Notes: generated from the letters alone by a model not told the origin. A stretch of DNA of 64,000 nt from CALOFP01 sp942492635 (GCA_942492635.1 CALOFP010000003.1:1178001-1242000), one strand, 5' to 3'. Positions 53,511-63,521 are shown, counted from the stretch's first letter. Numbers and translations are program-made.

Positions 53511-56500
53511 TCAGCTTAGAAATGTTTCGAAAGCAAAATTGAGTACACCGGCAATTGCGCTGGAACTGTTCCAGATATCCTCTCTGGTACCGGAAAGTGC
53601 GGCAAGGGCCGATCTGACGTCCGGAACTACAGAAAATGCACTGAGAATCGATGCGGTATACAGTTTCTCGCAGAAGAGGGAGATCTCCTCTTGCGTAACA
53701 TTCTCAACCATATTGAACGCCTCCACAAGGTCGGCCTGATAGTTGGGGTTCAGATTTCTAATGAAGCTCACCTTCTGTCTCCCTCTGAGAACAAGAGACT
53801 CACTGAGACTTTTCCCGCGCAACTCAACTGCCTTTCGCTTTACGCCGCTGTTGATCCCGTTACTCATTAAAAAGGTGTGCTGGGCAAGAAGAAACAATGC
53901 CGGAAGCTCCTGGGAAGGCCTGAAAGCAGGTGCAAAAAGAAATACCGGAACCTTGAACATACCTATTTCGAAACCGTCACCCACATCCTTGCTTCGAAAG
54001 GCCGTAACTCCGTCCAGACCGCATGCCAGGGAAAGATTTTCCAGGGCTCTTATGAGCCTGTGATCGCTCTGTGGAGATAGAGGAACGGGTACATTGGGAA
54101 TGCTGTTTTTCTCCGAAAGAGAGAGAAGCCTGGCGTAACGCAGAAGGGCGAAATCCGATTCGGAAAAGCCCGCATACTCACATATCTTTTCTGCCGGCAG
54201 GGCATTTATGAGATCCATCGGATTAACTTCGAAGGGATGATTCATCGTATCAAAGAAATCCAGAATATGAGAAAGAAACCTGCCTGCCCTTTTATCTTCC
54301 GCATACAACTCCTTGAGCCTGACCAGCGGATAGAGATTTCGCTCTTTAAGTTCCTTCAGAGCTATCCGTTTGAGAAGAACTCGTTCCCCTTCTCCGTCGC
54401 CCTTAGCCTTGAGCAGCTTCGCCTCCAACATGTCGGGATCTTCGGATCTATTTCTGATTTTTTCGAAGAGTTCTCCGGCACGTTCAACATCACCGCCTCT
54501 CAAAAGCTGGCCTATAAGGTACTCCGATGCCGCTACGTCTTTCTTCTCTACAAAAAACTCCACAATTTTTCCAACAGTTTCACCGTCCCTGTAACTGTCG
54601 ATCAAAGACTCTATTCCTCGAAAACCGCCAATGGGAATAAGATCGTCATCTTCGACATCTCCACCGAGTGAAAGAAGAAGTCCCAGCTTCTTTTTTGCTT
54701 GGGGCCCGGTTGATACCACTATCCCTGAAAGAAGCTCAAGAGCCTCTTTTTTATTACCTGCATCAACGAGAGACTCAACGGTTTCAAGCGAGAATGAAAA
54801 TCTCTCGTCATCCGAGTTGAAGGACATGGAATTCAGCAGTTTGAAAGCTTCCACAGCCCGGCCTGTCTTAAGGTAGGCATCGAGAAGAAGAGGCGAAAGT
54901 TTTTCAATGCCCTTGTCCGCGAGAAGGGTGACAACCCTGTCGAACCTCTTCTGCCGGGAAAAGAGCTCAGCAAGCATTCGGAGAAGGACCGGCTCCTCCC
55001 TCTCATTGAGAAGCTCTGTAAGCAGATGTTCCGCCTGCTCGTACTCCTCAGTTTCGATGTAGTACCCCGCGAGATCCGTCGTTTCACGCCTATCCCTTTT
55101 CTCCTTTCGGCGGTCCTCATAGATTCTTATAAGGGTGCTCAGGTTTCCTGTATCCCTGAGATGATTAGACAGTTCCGGGAGATATTCCTCCTTTTCCTTC
55201 ATATTGGAAAGGTTGTAGCGAAGTTTCATGAGATCGGTCAGAGATCTCTTCTCTACCCTCTTTCCAAGAAGAGAGATGGTCTCGTCGATCATCGATACGG
55301 CTTCGGCCCGGTCTTCCATCCTGCGGGCGAACATAGTACGCAGAAACAGAATGGTTTTGTAGTCACCCTCCCTCATATAAATCTTTTCAAGTATGTTCAT
55401 TGCAACACGGAAGCTCTCCTCATCAGTCTCGGATGTAATTACGGATTCGAGCCTTTCCGCAAGTTCCGGATTTCCGCTTCCCTTGAAAAAGAGGGCCCAA
55501 AGCACCCTCTTTGCATCGGGAGCCATTTTCAGATTGTAGGTTAGAAGAGTGTGTAACCCCCTGAGGTATCCTCTCTTGAGATAAGTGTCAGCCAGAAGAA
55601 GAGCTGCGGTCCTCTTTCCCGAAGACTTTACAAGAAGGTCCAGGGTCAGTTTGCGGTTGAGGTATCCTGCGACGAACTCCTCTTCGGTGGAGAGAACCTC
55701 CGGAAGAGAGCTCTCGACTTCCGGATACTTTCTCGAATAGAGGAATTTCCAGAAATCGTTATCAGCTCTAGAAACGGCAATTTCACTGTCGTATTTTTCC
55801 CCGCCGAAAGCTCCCATGTAGCCGACAAGCTCCGTATTGTCGAAATCGTCATCGGTAAAACGGGAGAAATCGACCTTTCCCTTGAGAATACGGATGTTCT
55901 CTCTGGCCATTTCGTCATCAGGATCCACTTCAAGCATTTTTTCAAAGAGCTCAAGCGCCTTTTCAATCTGGCCGCTCTCCCTGTAGATCACAGCAAGCCT
56001 CTGCGCGTATGCTGAACTGATCTCATGGGTATCTTCTGTTTCGGAGATAAGCCTCTCGTAGAGCGATGTAAGTTTCTCCATTTCCCCGGTTCTGCGATGA
56101 ATCTTCTCAAGATAACTGAGGCTGGGAAAGTGGTTTTTCCGAAGTTCGAGTGTTTTAAGAAAACTCTCCTCGGCTCCATCCATGTCCCCGAGCTCGCGAA
56201 AACGAACTACACCGTTCTTGTAGTGTAGGTTGACTATGTCGTTCTGATTTTCGGTGAGAGCTATTTCATGTTCATTCGTATGGATAAGCTCATCCCATTT
56301 TTTCTCAACATAGAGAAGCCTTCCCAGTCTCTTCACCGCGGACAGAAGATCGGGCTTGATCGAAAGCGCCTTCCGCAGGCACTTTTCAGCCATCTCCAGA
56401 TTTCCGAGATGATCGATATAAACTGCTGCCTTCTTTTCCAGTATTGCTGCCTTCTCGTTGGGTCCCTCCGTGAGTTCCAGCTCCATTCCAAGAATCTCTA

Positions 56501-57791
56501 CGAAAGCCTCATACATTCCCAGTTTCTGGAATATCTCACTGAGCTCCCTTATCACCTCAAAGGAGGGGTTGAGAGAGAGACTCTCCCGCAGATAGATCAG
56601 TGCCTCCCTGGATTCCTTCAGCTCCCGATGCATGATGGAACCGGCCTTGTATAGATGATAGGCCTTCACCTTCGATCGTTCCTCGCGATTGGCGAATGAG
56701 AGGTATAGATCCACAAGATCGTGCCACTGCTCGTTGTCCTCGAAGGTTGCAAGGAGCCTCGATCTGCTCACAGGGGAATTCTCCGGATCGGTCTGAAGAA
56801 TCGATTTGTGTATTTCACTTGAAAAATCCGGCATCTGCAGCTTGTTTTCGTAAATATCGGCCAGCATCTCAAGATACTTCACCTTTCTCTTTCCGGAAGA
56901 ACGTCTCGATGCCAGTTTGTAAAATTTTCCGAGAAGATGCCACTTTTCGAATCGGTATAGGAGCGGAGCAACAGCACTAAGAATTAGAAGAGAATCCGAA
57001 GACTCGGCTAGCGATACCGTTATAGGTGCAAGCCGTTCCTCGAAGCCTTTTCTGTAGCAGTATATGAACTCGAGAAATTTCAGGTGAGCATACGATCCAC
57101 AATCTCCGCATGCGACTGTTTTTTCCACGAATTCCGAAACCTGCTCGGGAGTCACAACATCCGAGGTTAGAATCATCCCCTTCAGAAGTTCTCGGATGAA
57201 CCCCGGAAAACCGCAGCCGGTATAGATCGAAAGCAGAAGACTGAACGACTCCACGTCCCTGCCATTTTCTTTCATCTCGAGAGCTTGGAGAAAGCGGGTC
57301 GCCTCTCCCTCAAGGCCCGATCCCGAAGCAGCAATATTCTCTGTTCCCTCTTCGATCGCAATGAGAAGCGGCAGCAAGGGATTTCCTGCCGAAGAGCAAA
57401 CCTCCCTGATGAGATGAACTATTTCATCCCGCTCCGAAGAATCCGCCGAAAAAAAGAGTGCCGCGAGAAGATCCTGATAGAGGACTCCATCAATCTCCTC
57501 CCCTTTCTCTTTTAGAAGAGTCAGGAATTCACTCCTTCTTCCCTCTGAAAGGAGGAATAGAAAGAAAAATTCCAGATCGTCTCTTCCCTCGATACTTTCG
57601 AAAGCCTCATCAAATCGTCCGATAGAGATCGCATGGGGAGGATAGGAGCTGAATCTGTCATCAAGAAACTTTTCGAATGATTGGAATTCATCCCGCTCCT
57701 CAGCGAGTTCCCCTTCAGAAAGAAGAAGGTTGTCGGGAGTGAACTCTATGTGCTCAAGGGATAACCCCTCATCTACTATGATTTTGCTCAT
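53511..57791 (-). CDS. Giant cytoplasmic TPR protein
   Basis: 1426 residues, no signal peptide or membrane segment. From about residue 100 to 1150 it is almost entirely helical repeats of about 34 residues of the TPR class, for example LLSIYTGCGFPGFIRELLKGM, AVYIDHLGNLEMAEKCLRKALSIKPD and LAVIYRESGQIEKALELFEKMLEVDPDD. The last 250 residues, starting near SPQSDHRLIRALENLSLACG, are a separate conserved-looking domain (VPVFLFAPAFRPSQELPALFLLAQHTFLMSNG). Such long TPR proteins with a related tail occur in myxobacteria-like deltaproteobacteria without known function; protein scaffolding is the obvious guess. Next gene: the YciO-like protein, 10 bases away. The ribosome site at 57791 is weak. Confidence 0.75.
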   Translation of the reverse strand: MSKIIVDEGLSLEHIEFTPDNLLLSEGELAEERDEFQSFEKFLDDRFSSYPPHAISIGRFDEAFESIEGRDDLEFFFLFLLSEGRRSEFLTLLKEKGEEIDGVLYQDLLAALFFSADSSERDEIVHLIREVCSSAGNPLLPLLIAIEEGTENIAASGSGLEGEATRFLQALEMKENGRDVESFSLLLSIYTGCGFPGFIRELLKGMILTSDVVTPEQVSEFVEKTVACGDCGSYAHLKFLEFIYCYRKGFEERLAPITVSLAESSDSLLILSAVAPLLYRFEKWHLLGKFYKLASRRSSGKRKVKYLEMLADIYENKLQMPDFSSEIHKSILQTDPENSPVSRSRLLATFEDNEQWHDLVDLYLSFANREERSKVKAYHLYKAGSIMHRELKESREALIYLRESLSLNPSFEVIRELSEIFQKLGMYEAFVEILGMELELTEGPNEKAAILEKKAAVYIDHLGNLEMAEKCLRKALSIKPDLLSAVKRLGRLLYVEKKWDELIHTNEHEIALTENQNDIVNLHYKNGVVRFRELGDMDGAEESFLKTLELRKNHFPSLSYLEKIHRRTGEMEKLTSLYERLISETEDTHEISSAYAQRLAVIYRESGQIEKALELFEKMLEVDPDDEMARENIRILKGKVDFSRFTDDDFDNTELVGYMGAFGGEKYDSEIAVSRADNDFWKFLYSRKYPEVESSLPEVLSTEEEFVAGYLNRKLTLDLLVKSSGKRTAALLLADTYLKRGYLRGLHTLLTYNLKMAPDAKRVLWALFFKGSGNPELAERLESVITSETDEESFRVAMNILEKIYMREGDYKTILFLRTMFARRMEDRAEAVSMIDETISLLGKRVEKRSLTDLMKLRYNLSNMKEKEEYLPELSNHLRDTGNLSTLIRIYEDRRKEKRDRRETTDLAGYYIETEEYEQAEHLLTELLNEREEPVLLRMLAELFSRQKRFDRVVTLLADKGIEKLSPLLLDAYLKTGRAVEAFKLLNSMSFNSDDERFSFSLETVESLVDAGNKKEALELLSGIVVSTGPQAKKKLGLLLSLGGDVEDDDLIPIGGFRGIESLIDSYRDGETVGKIVEFFVEKKDVAASEYLIGQLLRGGDVERAGELFEKIRNRSEDPDMLEAKLLKAKGDGEGERVLLKRIALKELKERNLYPLVRLKELYAEDKRAGRFLSHILDFFDTMNHPFEVNPMDLINALPAEKICEYAGFSESDFALLRYARLLSLSEKNSIPNVPVPLSPQSDHRLIRALENLSLACGLDGVTAFRSKDVGDGFEIGMFKVPVFLFAPAFRPSQELPALFLLAQHTFLMSNGINSGVKRKAVELRGKSLSESLVLRGRQKVSFIRNLNPNYQADLVEAFNMVENVTQEEISLFCEKLYTASILSAFSVVPDVRSALAALSGTREDIWNSSSAIAGVLNFAFETFLS

Positions 57792-58070
57792 CTTCTACTG
57801 CTCTCTTATGACCACTAAACAAAGTAAAATACCATAGCGGCTTAAATTATGCAAATTAAGAGATTTTAAGTTTTAGTGCGGTCCGAAAAACTTTCCGTTC
57901 ATAAAAATCCATGCTGCCGATCATATTTTTCTATCGAGTATCAATCATCATCGACGAATAGTGATCGACAGTTTACCTGAAAGATGATCAATGGGAAGAT
58001 CCTTCAGAAAAGACTCTTTCTCGAGAACGTACTTAATTCAATTTTCACCAAATGAGAATTTTCAGATCCC

Positions 58071-59279
58071 TCAGGAAAGAAGCATCTTCGTCACGAGAGG
58101 AAAGGCGACGAACGTACCTATCGCCGAACCGATCGAGGCAAAGATCGAGACGAGAAGAGCTCTGGTCAATCTGTTTTTCCACCACATTTTCGGTGATCCG
58201 GCATCATCTCCCATCTGTTCGAAATCTATGATCTTGGGACGAACGAAGTAAACCTGCACAAGACCTGTAACCATGCCCGCCCCGATCATCGGATTGAGAC
58301 TGGTTATGGGAGCTGCAATAAATCCGGAGAGAATGGAAAGCGGATGTCCCAGCGCGATAAGACACCCCAGAGCTGAAAGAACTCCGTTGATGAGCACCCA
58401 GTAGAGAGCTGCCGCCATGGTGACATCGGTGTTCCCGTTGAAGAATCCGTATACGAAAAGACCGAGAATAAGGAGCGGTATGAGCCAGGGAAGCATCTTT
58501 CCCATCCTGCCGGCACGTGGTATCAATTCAACTTCCCGGAGAGACTCCTCGCTTACCTCCGCATTCAGAAGATGTTCGAGCATTCCCGGAACATGGGCGG
58601 CACCCACAACAGCCACGGTTATCTTTCCCAGACCCCTTTGAACCTTTCCTGCAAGATACATATCCCGCTCGTCCAGCATAACCTTCTTCACAACCGGCAT
58701 GGATTCGCCCATCTCGCCGATAAGAGCTGTTAGAGCGTCCGTCTCCTTTATCTCCTTGAGTTTCTCCTCGTCGATATCTTTGTCGTCGTCCGTCGCGAAA
58801 AGCATGGAGACAAGAAGCTTGGCCTTATCAAGAGCGCTCATCTTCCTCATCAGCCTCTTCAATGTGAAGGAGATGTTGCGGTCGGCAAGAACAAGTTCCG
58901 CTCCGGTCTCATCCGAAAGCTCCACCGCCCTCCTGAATTCGGCACCCGGACGAACACCCATCTTCTTGGCAATCTTTTTCTGATAGGCACTCATCATGAG
59001 CTGAGCAAAAAAGAAAAGAGCCTTGCCGCTCTTGAAAACCTGAATAATATCGGTCTGCTCATAACGTTTTCTATTTCTGATGACTCCAAGCCTGTCGCTG
59101 TCCAGTTCTACGGCTATCGAGTCCGGCTTGACTTCGAGAATCAGCTCCTCAACCTGCCGTACCGACTCTGCGGAAACATGGGCGGTTCCTATGAGGTAAA
59201 GTTCCGCTCCGTCTTCAAAAGTAACTTTGTGAACATCCTGCGAATAGTTCTCAACAACCGGTTTTTCTCTACTGCTCAA
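58071..59279 (-). CDS. TraB/PrgY-family membrane protein
   Basis: 402 residues. The first 240 residues hold the TraB/PrgY motifs: YLIGTAHVSAESVRQVEELILEVKPDSIAVELD at the start and AVVGAAHVPGML near residue 235, with ADRNISFTLKR between. Four or so hydrophobic helices follow (about 280-400), with GAGMVTGLVQVYFVRPKIIDFEQMGDD, typical of the archaeal and bacterial long form. The enterococcal member reduces peptide pheromone activity; the fold is related to the TIKI/erythromycin-esterase group and may be a metal-dependent hydrolase. Its role here is unknown. The start overlaps the stop of the CNNM-type transporter gene by 4 bases, suggesting the two work together or are at least co-expressed. 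Confidence 0.85.
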   Translation of the reverse strand: MSSREKPVVENYSQDVHKVTFEDGAELYLIGTAHVSAESVRQVEELILEVKPDSIAVELDSDRLGVIRNRKRYEQTDIIQVFKSGKALFFFAQLMMSAYQKKIAKKMGVRPGAEFRRAVELSDETGAELVLADRNISFTLKRLMRKMSALDKAKLLVSMLFATDDDKDIDEEKLKEIKETDALTALIGEMGESMPVVKKVMLDERDMYLAGKVQRGLGKITVAVVGAAHVPGMLEHLLNAEVSEESLREVELIPRAGRMGKMLPWLIPLLILGLFVYGFFNGNTDVTMAAALYWVLINGVLSALGCLIALGHPLSILSGFIAAPITSLNPMIGAGMVTGLVQVYFVRPKIIDFEQMGDDAGSPKMWWKNRLTRALLVSIFASIGSAIGTFVAFPLVTKMLLS

Positions 59280-60577
59280 CCTCTGTCCTCCTCGTCCTCT
59301 CTCTGTTCGCTCTTTCTTATCTCAACACGAATAATATGCTTTTCATCACTCTCCAGAACCTTGAAACGGTAGTCTCCGTATTCCATCGAATATCCGCTGG
59401 AAGGGACGGAGCCCGTATGGTGAATAATGAATCCACCGAGTGATGTGTAATCGCTATGCTCCGGGATCTCTATATCCAGTTTGTCCTCAAGATCGGCAAT
59501 GGGAATATGGGCATCAACGCTAACGATGTTGTTGACCGAATCGATCCGGTACTCCTCACGATCGTCCTCATCCATAATCTCGCCGACAATCTCCTCAAGA
59601 ATATCTTCCAGGGTGATAATTCCGGCAGTTCCACCGTACTCGTCCACGACAACTGCAATATGTGTGCGCCTCGCCTGCATTATATCAAGGGTATCGCTTA
59701 TCTTCTGGGTTTCCGGAACAAAAAGAACCGGCTTCCTTATCACGCCGCCGATATCCTGACTCATCTCGGCTCCATCCCTCAGAAGCTTCAAGGTATCCTT
59801 GGCGTAGAGAACTCCCTGGACATCGTCCACGGTCTCCTCATAGACGGGAATTCTCGAATGTCCCCATTCGGTAACAAGGTCGATAGCCTCGTCGAGTGTC
59901 GTATCAATACTCATAAAGTGGGCATCCGTTCTGGGGATCATAATCTCCCTTACGATCGTATCCTTGAATTCAACTACAGATTCAAGCATTTCACCCTGGT
60001 CTTCCGTCTCAAAAACGCCGAGGCTCTGCCCCTTCCTGATCTGGTACTCGATCTCGGACTGAGTAATGATTACGCCCTCTGAACTGTACTTGCCACCCAG
60101 AACTCTTACCATTATCCGGGCGAAATTGGAAAGAACCAATGCTACCGGATAGAAGAGAATGTAGAAAACCCTCAAAAATATAAGTGCCGGTATCACAAAA
60201 CGGGCCGGATTAAGTTTCGCATAGGTTTTGGGTGTAATCTCTCCGACAATCAGAACAACAAAAGTCATACCCCCTACAGCAACTGCATCTGCGTAGTTAT
60301 GAAGATAGTGGTTGGCTATCTTACCCGCAAGAATGGAACCCAGAATATTAACAAGATTGTTTCCTATCAGGATCGTCGAAAGAATAATTCCCGGTTTTTC
60401 GATCCATTTTCGAAGCATACCTGAAATAAAGCGGTACTTTTCGAGAAGCTCGTCCGCCTTCGCGTTGGAAAGGGCCGTCAGCGCCGTTTCCGTTCCGCTG
60501 AAGAAAGCACTGATGATAACGCACACTGCAACACCGATGATATGGTAAAAAATAAAGCCATCTAGCTGGTCGTCCAA
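59276..60577 (-). CDS. CNNM/CorC/HlyC-type transporter with CBS pair
   Basis: 433 residues if started at the TTG at 60577, which has GGAGG 7 bases upstream; an in-frame ATG at 60601 would put that site inside the gene. Domains: DUF21/CNNM membrane domain with three to four helices (FHIIGVAVCVIISAFFSGTETALTAL, NILGSILAGKIA, VIPALIFLRVFYILFYPVALVLS), a pair of CBS domains (about 195-320; IMIPRTDAHFM and AVVVDEYGGTAGIITLEDILEEIVGEI) and the C-terminal CorC_HlyC domain. Family members are implicated in magnesium and cobalt efflux or resistance; "haemolysin" annotations are historical. It is the first gene of a two-gene operon with the TraB-family gene. Confidence 0.88.
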   Translation of the reverse strand: MDDQLDGFIFYHIIGVAVCVIISAFFSGTETALTALSNAKADELLEKYRFISGMLRKWIEKPGIILSTILIGNNLVNILGSILAGKIANHYLHNYADAVAVGGMTFVVLIVGEITPKTYAKLNPARFVIPALIFLRVFYILFYPVALVLSNFARIMVRVLGGKYSSEGVIITQSEIEYQIRKGQSLGVFETEDQGEMLESVVEFKDTIVREIMIPRTDAHFMSIDTTLDEAIDLVTEWGHSRIPVYEETVDDVQGVLYAKDTLKLLRDGAEMSQDIGGVIRKPVLFVPETQKISDTLDIMQARRTHIAVVVDEYGGTAGIITLEDILEEIVGEIMDEDDREEYRIDSVNNIVSVDAHIPIADLEDKLDIEIPEHSDYTSLGGFIIHHTGSVPSSGYSMEYGDYRFKVLESDEKHIIRVEIRKSEQREDEEDRG

Positions 60578-61176
60578 GCGATACCTCCATAAAATTAACA
60601 TTGACAGATAATACTTTTACCCTATTTTCATCTCTTTGCAAGTCTTTTTGTGCCTATTTGAAACGATAATAAAATCCAACAAAATATTTTGATTCCATCT
60701 TTTTTTCATTTCCTTAATAGTACTGATAATTTTCGACCCTGTTTCCGTAATACCTGAGAAACAGAAATAAAAAGCCTGCCGAAAATAGTTCGGTAAATCC
60801 AGATCGGGAATTGCTTTTTTTCTACGACTTTTTACAAACAGGCTAATCGTCATCACAATGGAATCCTGCCCGGTGACAAGAAAGCGTATCATTTTTCACT
60901 GCAACACCGACTGCCCTGAGATTCGAAATAAAGCCCGGGCAAGAAGATCAACTTGAAGAAAAGAGTCTGGGCATCTCTCTACAAATAAACAAGTATGCGC
61001 CATTCTTTTCGTAGGATTCGCCGCACCCTGGATTCAAAACATCCATTCGGTCCTGCCTTAATTCAATAATCCTTTAAAAGTATTAAGTAGCCGGATCACT
61101 ATTAAACGAAATTTAATTGATTTGGCATAATTATTTTGTTAGAGTAAACGGTTTTTAATAATGTATGGAGATACTA
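60578..61176. other. Divergent intergenic region, nothing recognised
   Basis: About 600 bp between the transporter and the FKBP gene. TTGATT at 61117 might belong to the FKBP promoter, but no good -10 is present. A 91-codon minus-strand ORF (60617-60892) lacks a ribosome site and family features. Confidence 0.5.
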
Positions 61177-61947
61177 GTGAAACGATTTATCTTTATTTCA
61201 ACACTGTTAGCTCTTCCTTTCTGCGCATGTCAGAAAGCCGAAGCACCAAAAACAGCAAAAAAAACCATCACGAAAGCCGACCTCAAAGATGAGGCGGATA
61301 AGGCAAGCTACGCCATGGGTCTCGACATGGGCAAGAACTTCCAGGAGAGAGATATGGGAATAAAGCTCGAACTCTTCAAGAAGGGACTCGAAGACGGATT
61401 CATGAAGAAAGAGGCACTCCTCGACGACAAGGAGGCAAGGGAAACAATGGTGTCTTTCCAGCGCAAGATGATTCAGAAGCAGATGGAAAAGTACCAGAAG
61501 GACGCCCAGGCAAATCTTGAAAAAAGCAAGAACTACCTTGAAGAGAACAAGAAGAAAGAAGGTGTCGTGACAACAAAGAGCGGCCTTCAGTACAAGGTAA
61601 TCAAAGAGGGTAATGGCGCATCACCGAAAGAAACCGACGTTGTAAAAGTGCACTACAAGGGAACTCTCATGGACGGAAAAGAGTTCGACTCTTCATACAA
61701 GAGAAACGAACCGGCAGTTTTCGGTCTCAACCGTGTAATCAAGGGATGGACAGAGGGTCTTCAGCTCATGAAGGAAGGCGCAAAGTACCAGTTTACGATC
61801 CCTTCAGAACTTGCATACGGCGAGCGCGGCCCCAGTTCTATCGGTCCCAACCAGGCGCTTATCTTCGATGTGGAGCTCATAAAGGTTAACCCCGAGAAAA
61901 AGAGTCCCGCAGCAGAGAAACCCGCTCCAAAGGCTGAAAAGAAATAA
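61177..61947 (+). CDS. FKBP-type peptidyl-prolyl isomerase, FkpA-like lipoprotein
   Basis: 256 residues if begun at the GTG at 61177 with GGAG 7 bases upstream; the alternative ATG at 61165 overlaps that site and adds four residues. The signal MKRFIFISTLLALPFCAC may be a lipoprotein signal (LPFC or FCAC). Residues about 30-125 are the helical dimerisation domain of FkpA/Mip type (DEADKASYAMGLDMGKNFQ...), then a charged helix, and residues 130-235 are a complete FKBP domain (VKVHYKGTLMDGKEFDSS, VIKGWTEGLQLMKEGAKY, AYGERGPSSIGPNQALIFDVELI). A Lys/Ala/Pro tail ends the protein. It should assist folding of exported proteins in the periplasm, fitting an organism with many large surface proteins. 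Monocistronic. Confidence 0.92.
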   Translation: MKRFIFISTLLALPFCACQKAEAPKTAKKTITKADLKDEADKASYAMGLDMGKNFQERDMGIKLELFKKGLEDGFMKKEALLDDKEARETMVSFQRKMIQKQMEKYQKDAQANLEKSKNYLEENKKKEGVVTTKSGLQYKVIKEGNGASPKETDVVKVHYKGTLMDGKEFDSSYKRNEPAVFGLNRVIKGWTEGLQLMKEGAKYQFTIPSELAYGERGPSSIGPNQALIFDVELIKVNPEKKSPAAEKPAPKAEKK

Positions 61948-62040
61948 CCGTATCTTTTTGACTTTCCGACAGTTCCCATCTAAAATCCCATTTGTGATTC
62001 CAAAAAGACCATTTGTTTCATAAACATAGAAGGATCAAAA

Positions 62041-62544
62041 ATGACTGAATCCGGAATAATGATTCCTCTGACAAATATTGAACAGGTTCTTCCCATACTT
62101 GATAGAATCGCAATTTTCGGGGGCCTTTCGGAAAAGGAACTTGCGGTTGTTTTCAGGAAATTGAAACTGGCGGACTACGGTAAGGGAGATGTTGTTTTTT
62201 CTCCCGGAGAGACTCCCAGAAATATCTATATTGTCAAAGACGGCGCGATAAAACTGGTCGCAACAGTTAATGAAACCAACCTGGAGCTTATGATGTTTAC
62301 CGAAGGCCACTGTTTCGGAGAAACGGCAGTGATCGGGATTCAACCCCATTCTGCCTCGGCTGTGGCTGCAGAACCTTCCGAGCTGATAGTTCTTTCAAGG
62401 GAAGCACTTATCGAACTTCACCGGGACGAACCTCAGATATTTACGAAAATGATTTTAAATATTGCAAGAGAAGCGTGCAGAAGGCTCCACCAGACCGACG
62501 AAATCCTTCTGCACTACTATCTTGAATCGATCAGAAAAGATTAA
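62041..62544 (+). CDS. Cyclic-nucleotide-binding-fold protein without DNA-binding domain
   Basis: 167 residues; ATG at 62041 after AGAAGGA. Residues about 15-135 are a CRP-type double-stranded beta-helix domain (IAIFGGLSEKELAVVFRKL, GDVVFSPGETPRNIYIVKDGAIKL, GHCFGETAVIG, SASAVAAEPSELIVLSREALIEL). After the C-helix region the protein ends (LLHYYLESIRKD), with no helix-turn-helix, so it is unlikely to be a transcription factor by itself. The FGE.A. position is kept, but the Arg that contacts cyclic AMP phosphate in CRP is not evident, so ligand binding is uncertain. Its stop overlaps the stop of the convergent Mrp gene, leaving no terminator. Confidence 0.85.
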   Translation: MTESGIMIPLTNIEQVLPILDRIAIFGGLSEKELAVVFRKLKLADYGKGDVVFSPGETPRNIYIVKDGAIKLVATVNETNLELMMFTEGHCFGETAVIGIQPHSASAVAAEPSELIVLSREALIELHRDEPQIFTKMILNIAREACRRLHQTDEILLHYYLESIRKD

Positions 62545-63356
62545 TCGCCTATCTTTTCCATCACCTTACGACCGAACTCTTCGAAAGCCTTTCCGGCAGG
62601 GGTTTTGGAGTAGAAGTAGACAAGGGATTTGCCCTCGTCGCAGGAACGACCCACGCATGGATCTATCGGAATTTCACCGAGCTTCTCAACATTGAAGTCG
62701 GAAAACATCTTGTCGACATCTCCGTGAGGGAAGATCTCATATCTCTTATCGCAGTCGGGGCAGACGAAGTGGCTCATGTTTATGACCACACCGAGAATGT
62801 TTAGGCCGATACGATTGCAGAAGGATAGGGATTTTCTAACGTCTAGAATACTCACGTTCTGCGGTGAGGATACGACAACCGCATCGGTTCCAGCTCCGAG
62901 AAACTGAGCAACGGTCATCGGCTCGTCACCCGTTCCCGGAGGGCAGTCGACGACAAGGTAATCAAGTTCTCCCCACTCGACATCCTTGAGGAACTGCTTG
63001 ATGAGACTTATCTTCATCGGTCCCCTCCAGATAACGGCATCATCCTGGGAGGGAAGAAGGAATCCGATCGAAACAACCTTAAGGTTTTCGCTTACCGAAA
63101 CAGGACGAAGTCGCTCGGCCTCGTTGGCGGCAAGCTGTCCCTCCTCGATTCCCATCATCCTTGGAATACTGGGGCCGTGAATATCCACATCGAGAAGCCC
63201 CACCTTCTTTCCCTGAAGGGCAAGATATGTGGCGAGATTGGCGGAAACACTGCTCTTTCCGACACCTCCCTTTCCGCTCATTACGACAATACGGTGTTTT
63301 ACACCCTGAAGATTCTCCTGAATCGAATCGATCTCCTTCTGAAAATCAAAACTCAT
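62541..63356 (-). CDS. Mrp/ApbC-type iron-sulfur carrier ATPase
   Basis: 271 residues from ATG at 63356, chosen for AGGAGG 8 bases upstream; the frame opens 36 bases earlier without one. The deviant Walker A motif SGKGGVGKS (Ser27-Ser35) is followed by VGLLDVDIHGPSIPRM, VVDCPPGTGDEP and SPQNVSILDVRKS. The C-terminal FVCPDCDKRYEIFP holds the CxxC that binds a bridging iron-sulfur cluster between subunits. Mrp/NBP35-type proteins carry and transfer iron-sulfur clusters to client enzymes in the cytoplasm; the radical SAM and U32 proteins here are the sort of client that would need them. It lacks the N-terminal DUF59 domain found in some homologues, as is common. Probably monocistronic. Confidence 0.93.
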   Translation of the reverse strand: MSFDFQKEIDSIQENLQGVKHRIVVMSGKGGVGKSSVSANLATYLALQGKKVGLLDVDIHGPSIPRMMGIEEGQLAANEAERLRPVSVSENLKVVSIGFLLPSQDDAVIWRGPMKISLIKQFLKDVEWGELDYLVVDCPPGTGDEPMTVAQFLGAGTDAVVVSSPQNVSILDVRKSLSFCNRIGLNILGVVINMSHFVCPDCDKRYEIFPHGDVDKMFSDFNVEKLGEIPIDPCVGRSCDEGKSLVYFYSKTPAGKAFEEFGRKVMEKIGD

Positions 63357-63521
63357 ATTACGCCTCCTGTTAAAAAATTTGAATGGGAGCAAAGGCTATC
63401 TTTCTCTGAGAAACTAACTGGAATTGTTATCTTTTCCACAAAAAACCGTTTTCGAAAACACCGTCTCGACATTTCCATCAAAATGAATCGTATGAAGTGG
63501 TGTCTTCGGAAACAGAATCAT

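Noticed and set aside
60617..60892. 91-codon minus-strand ORF upstream of the transporter
   Set aside because: No Shine-Dalgarno sequence and no domain-like pattern; more likely leader DNA.
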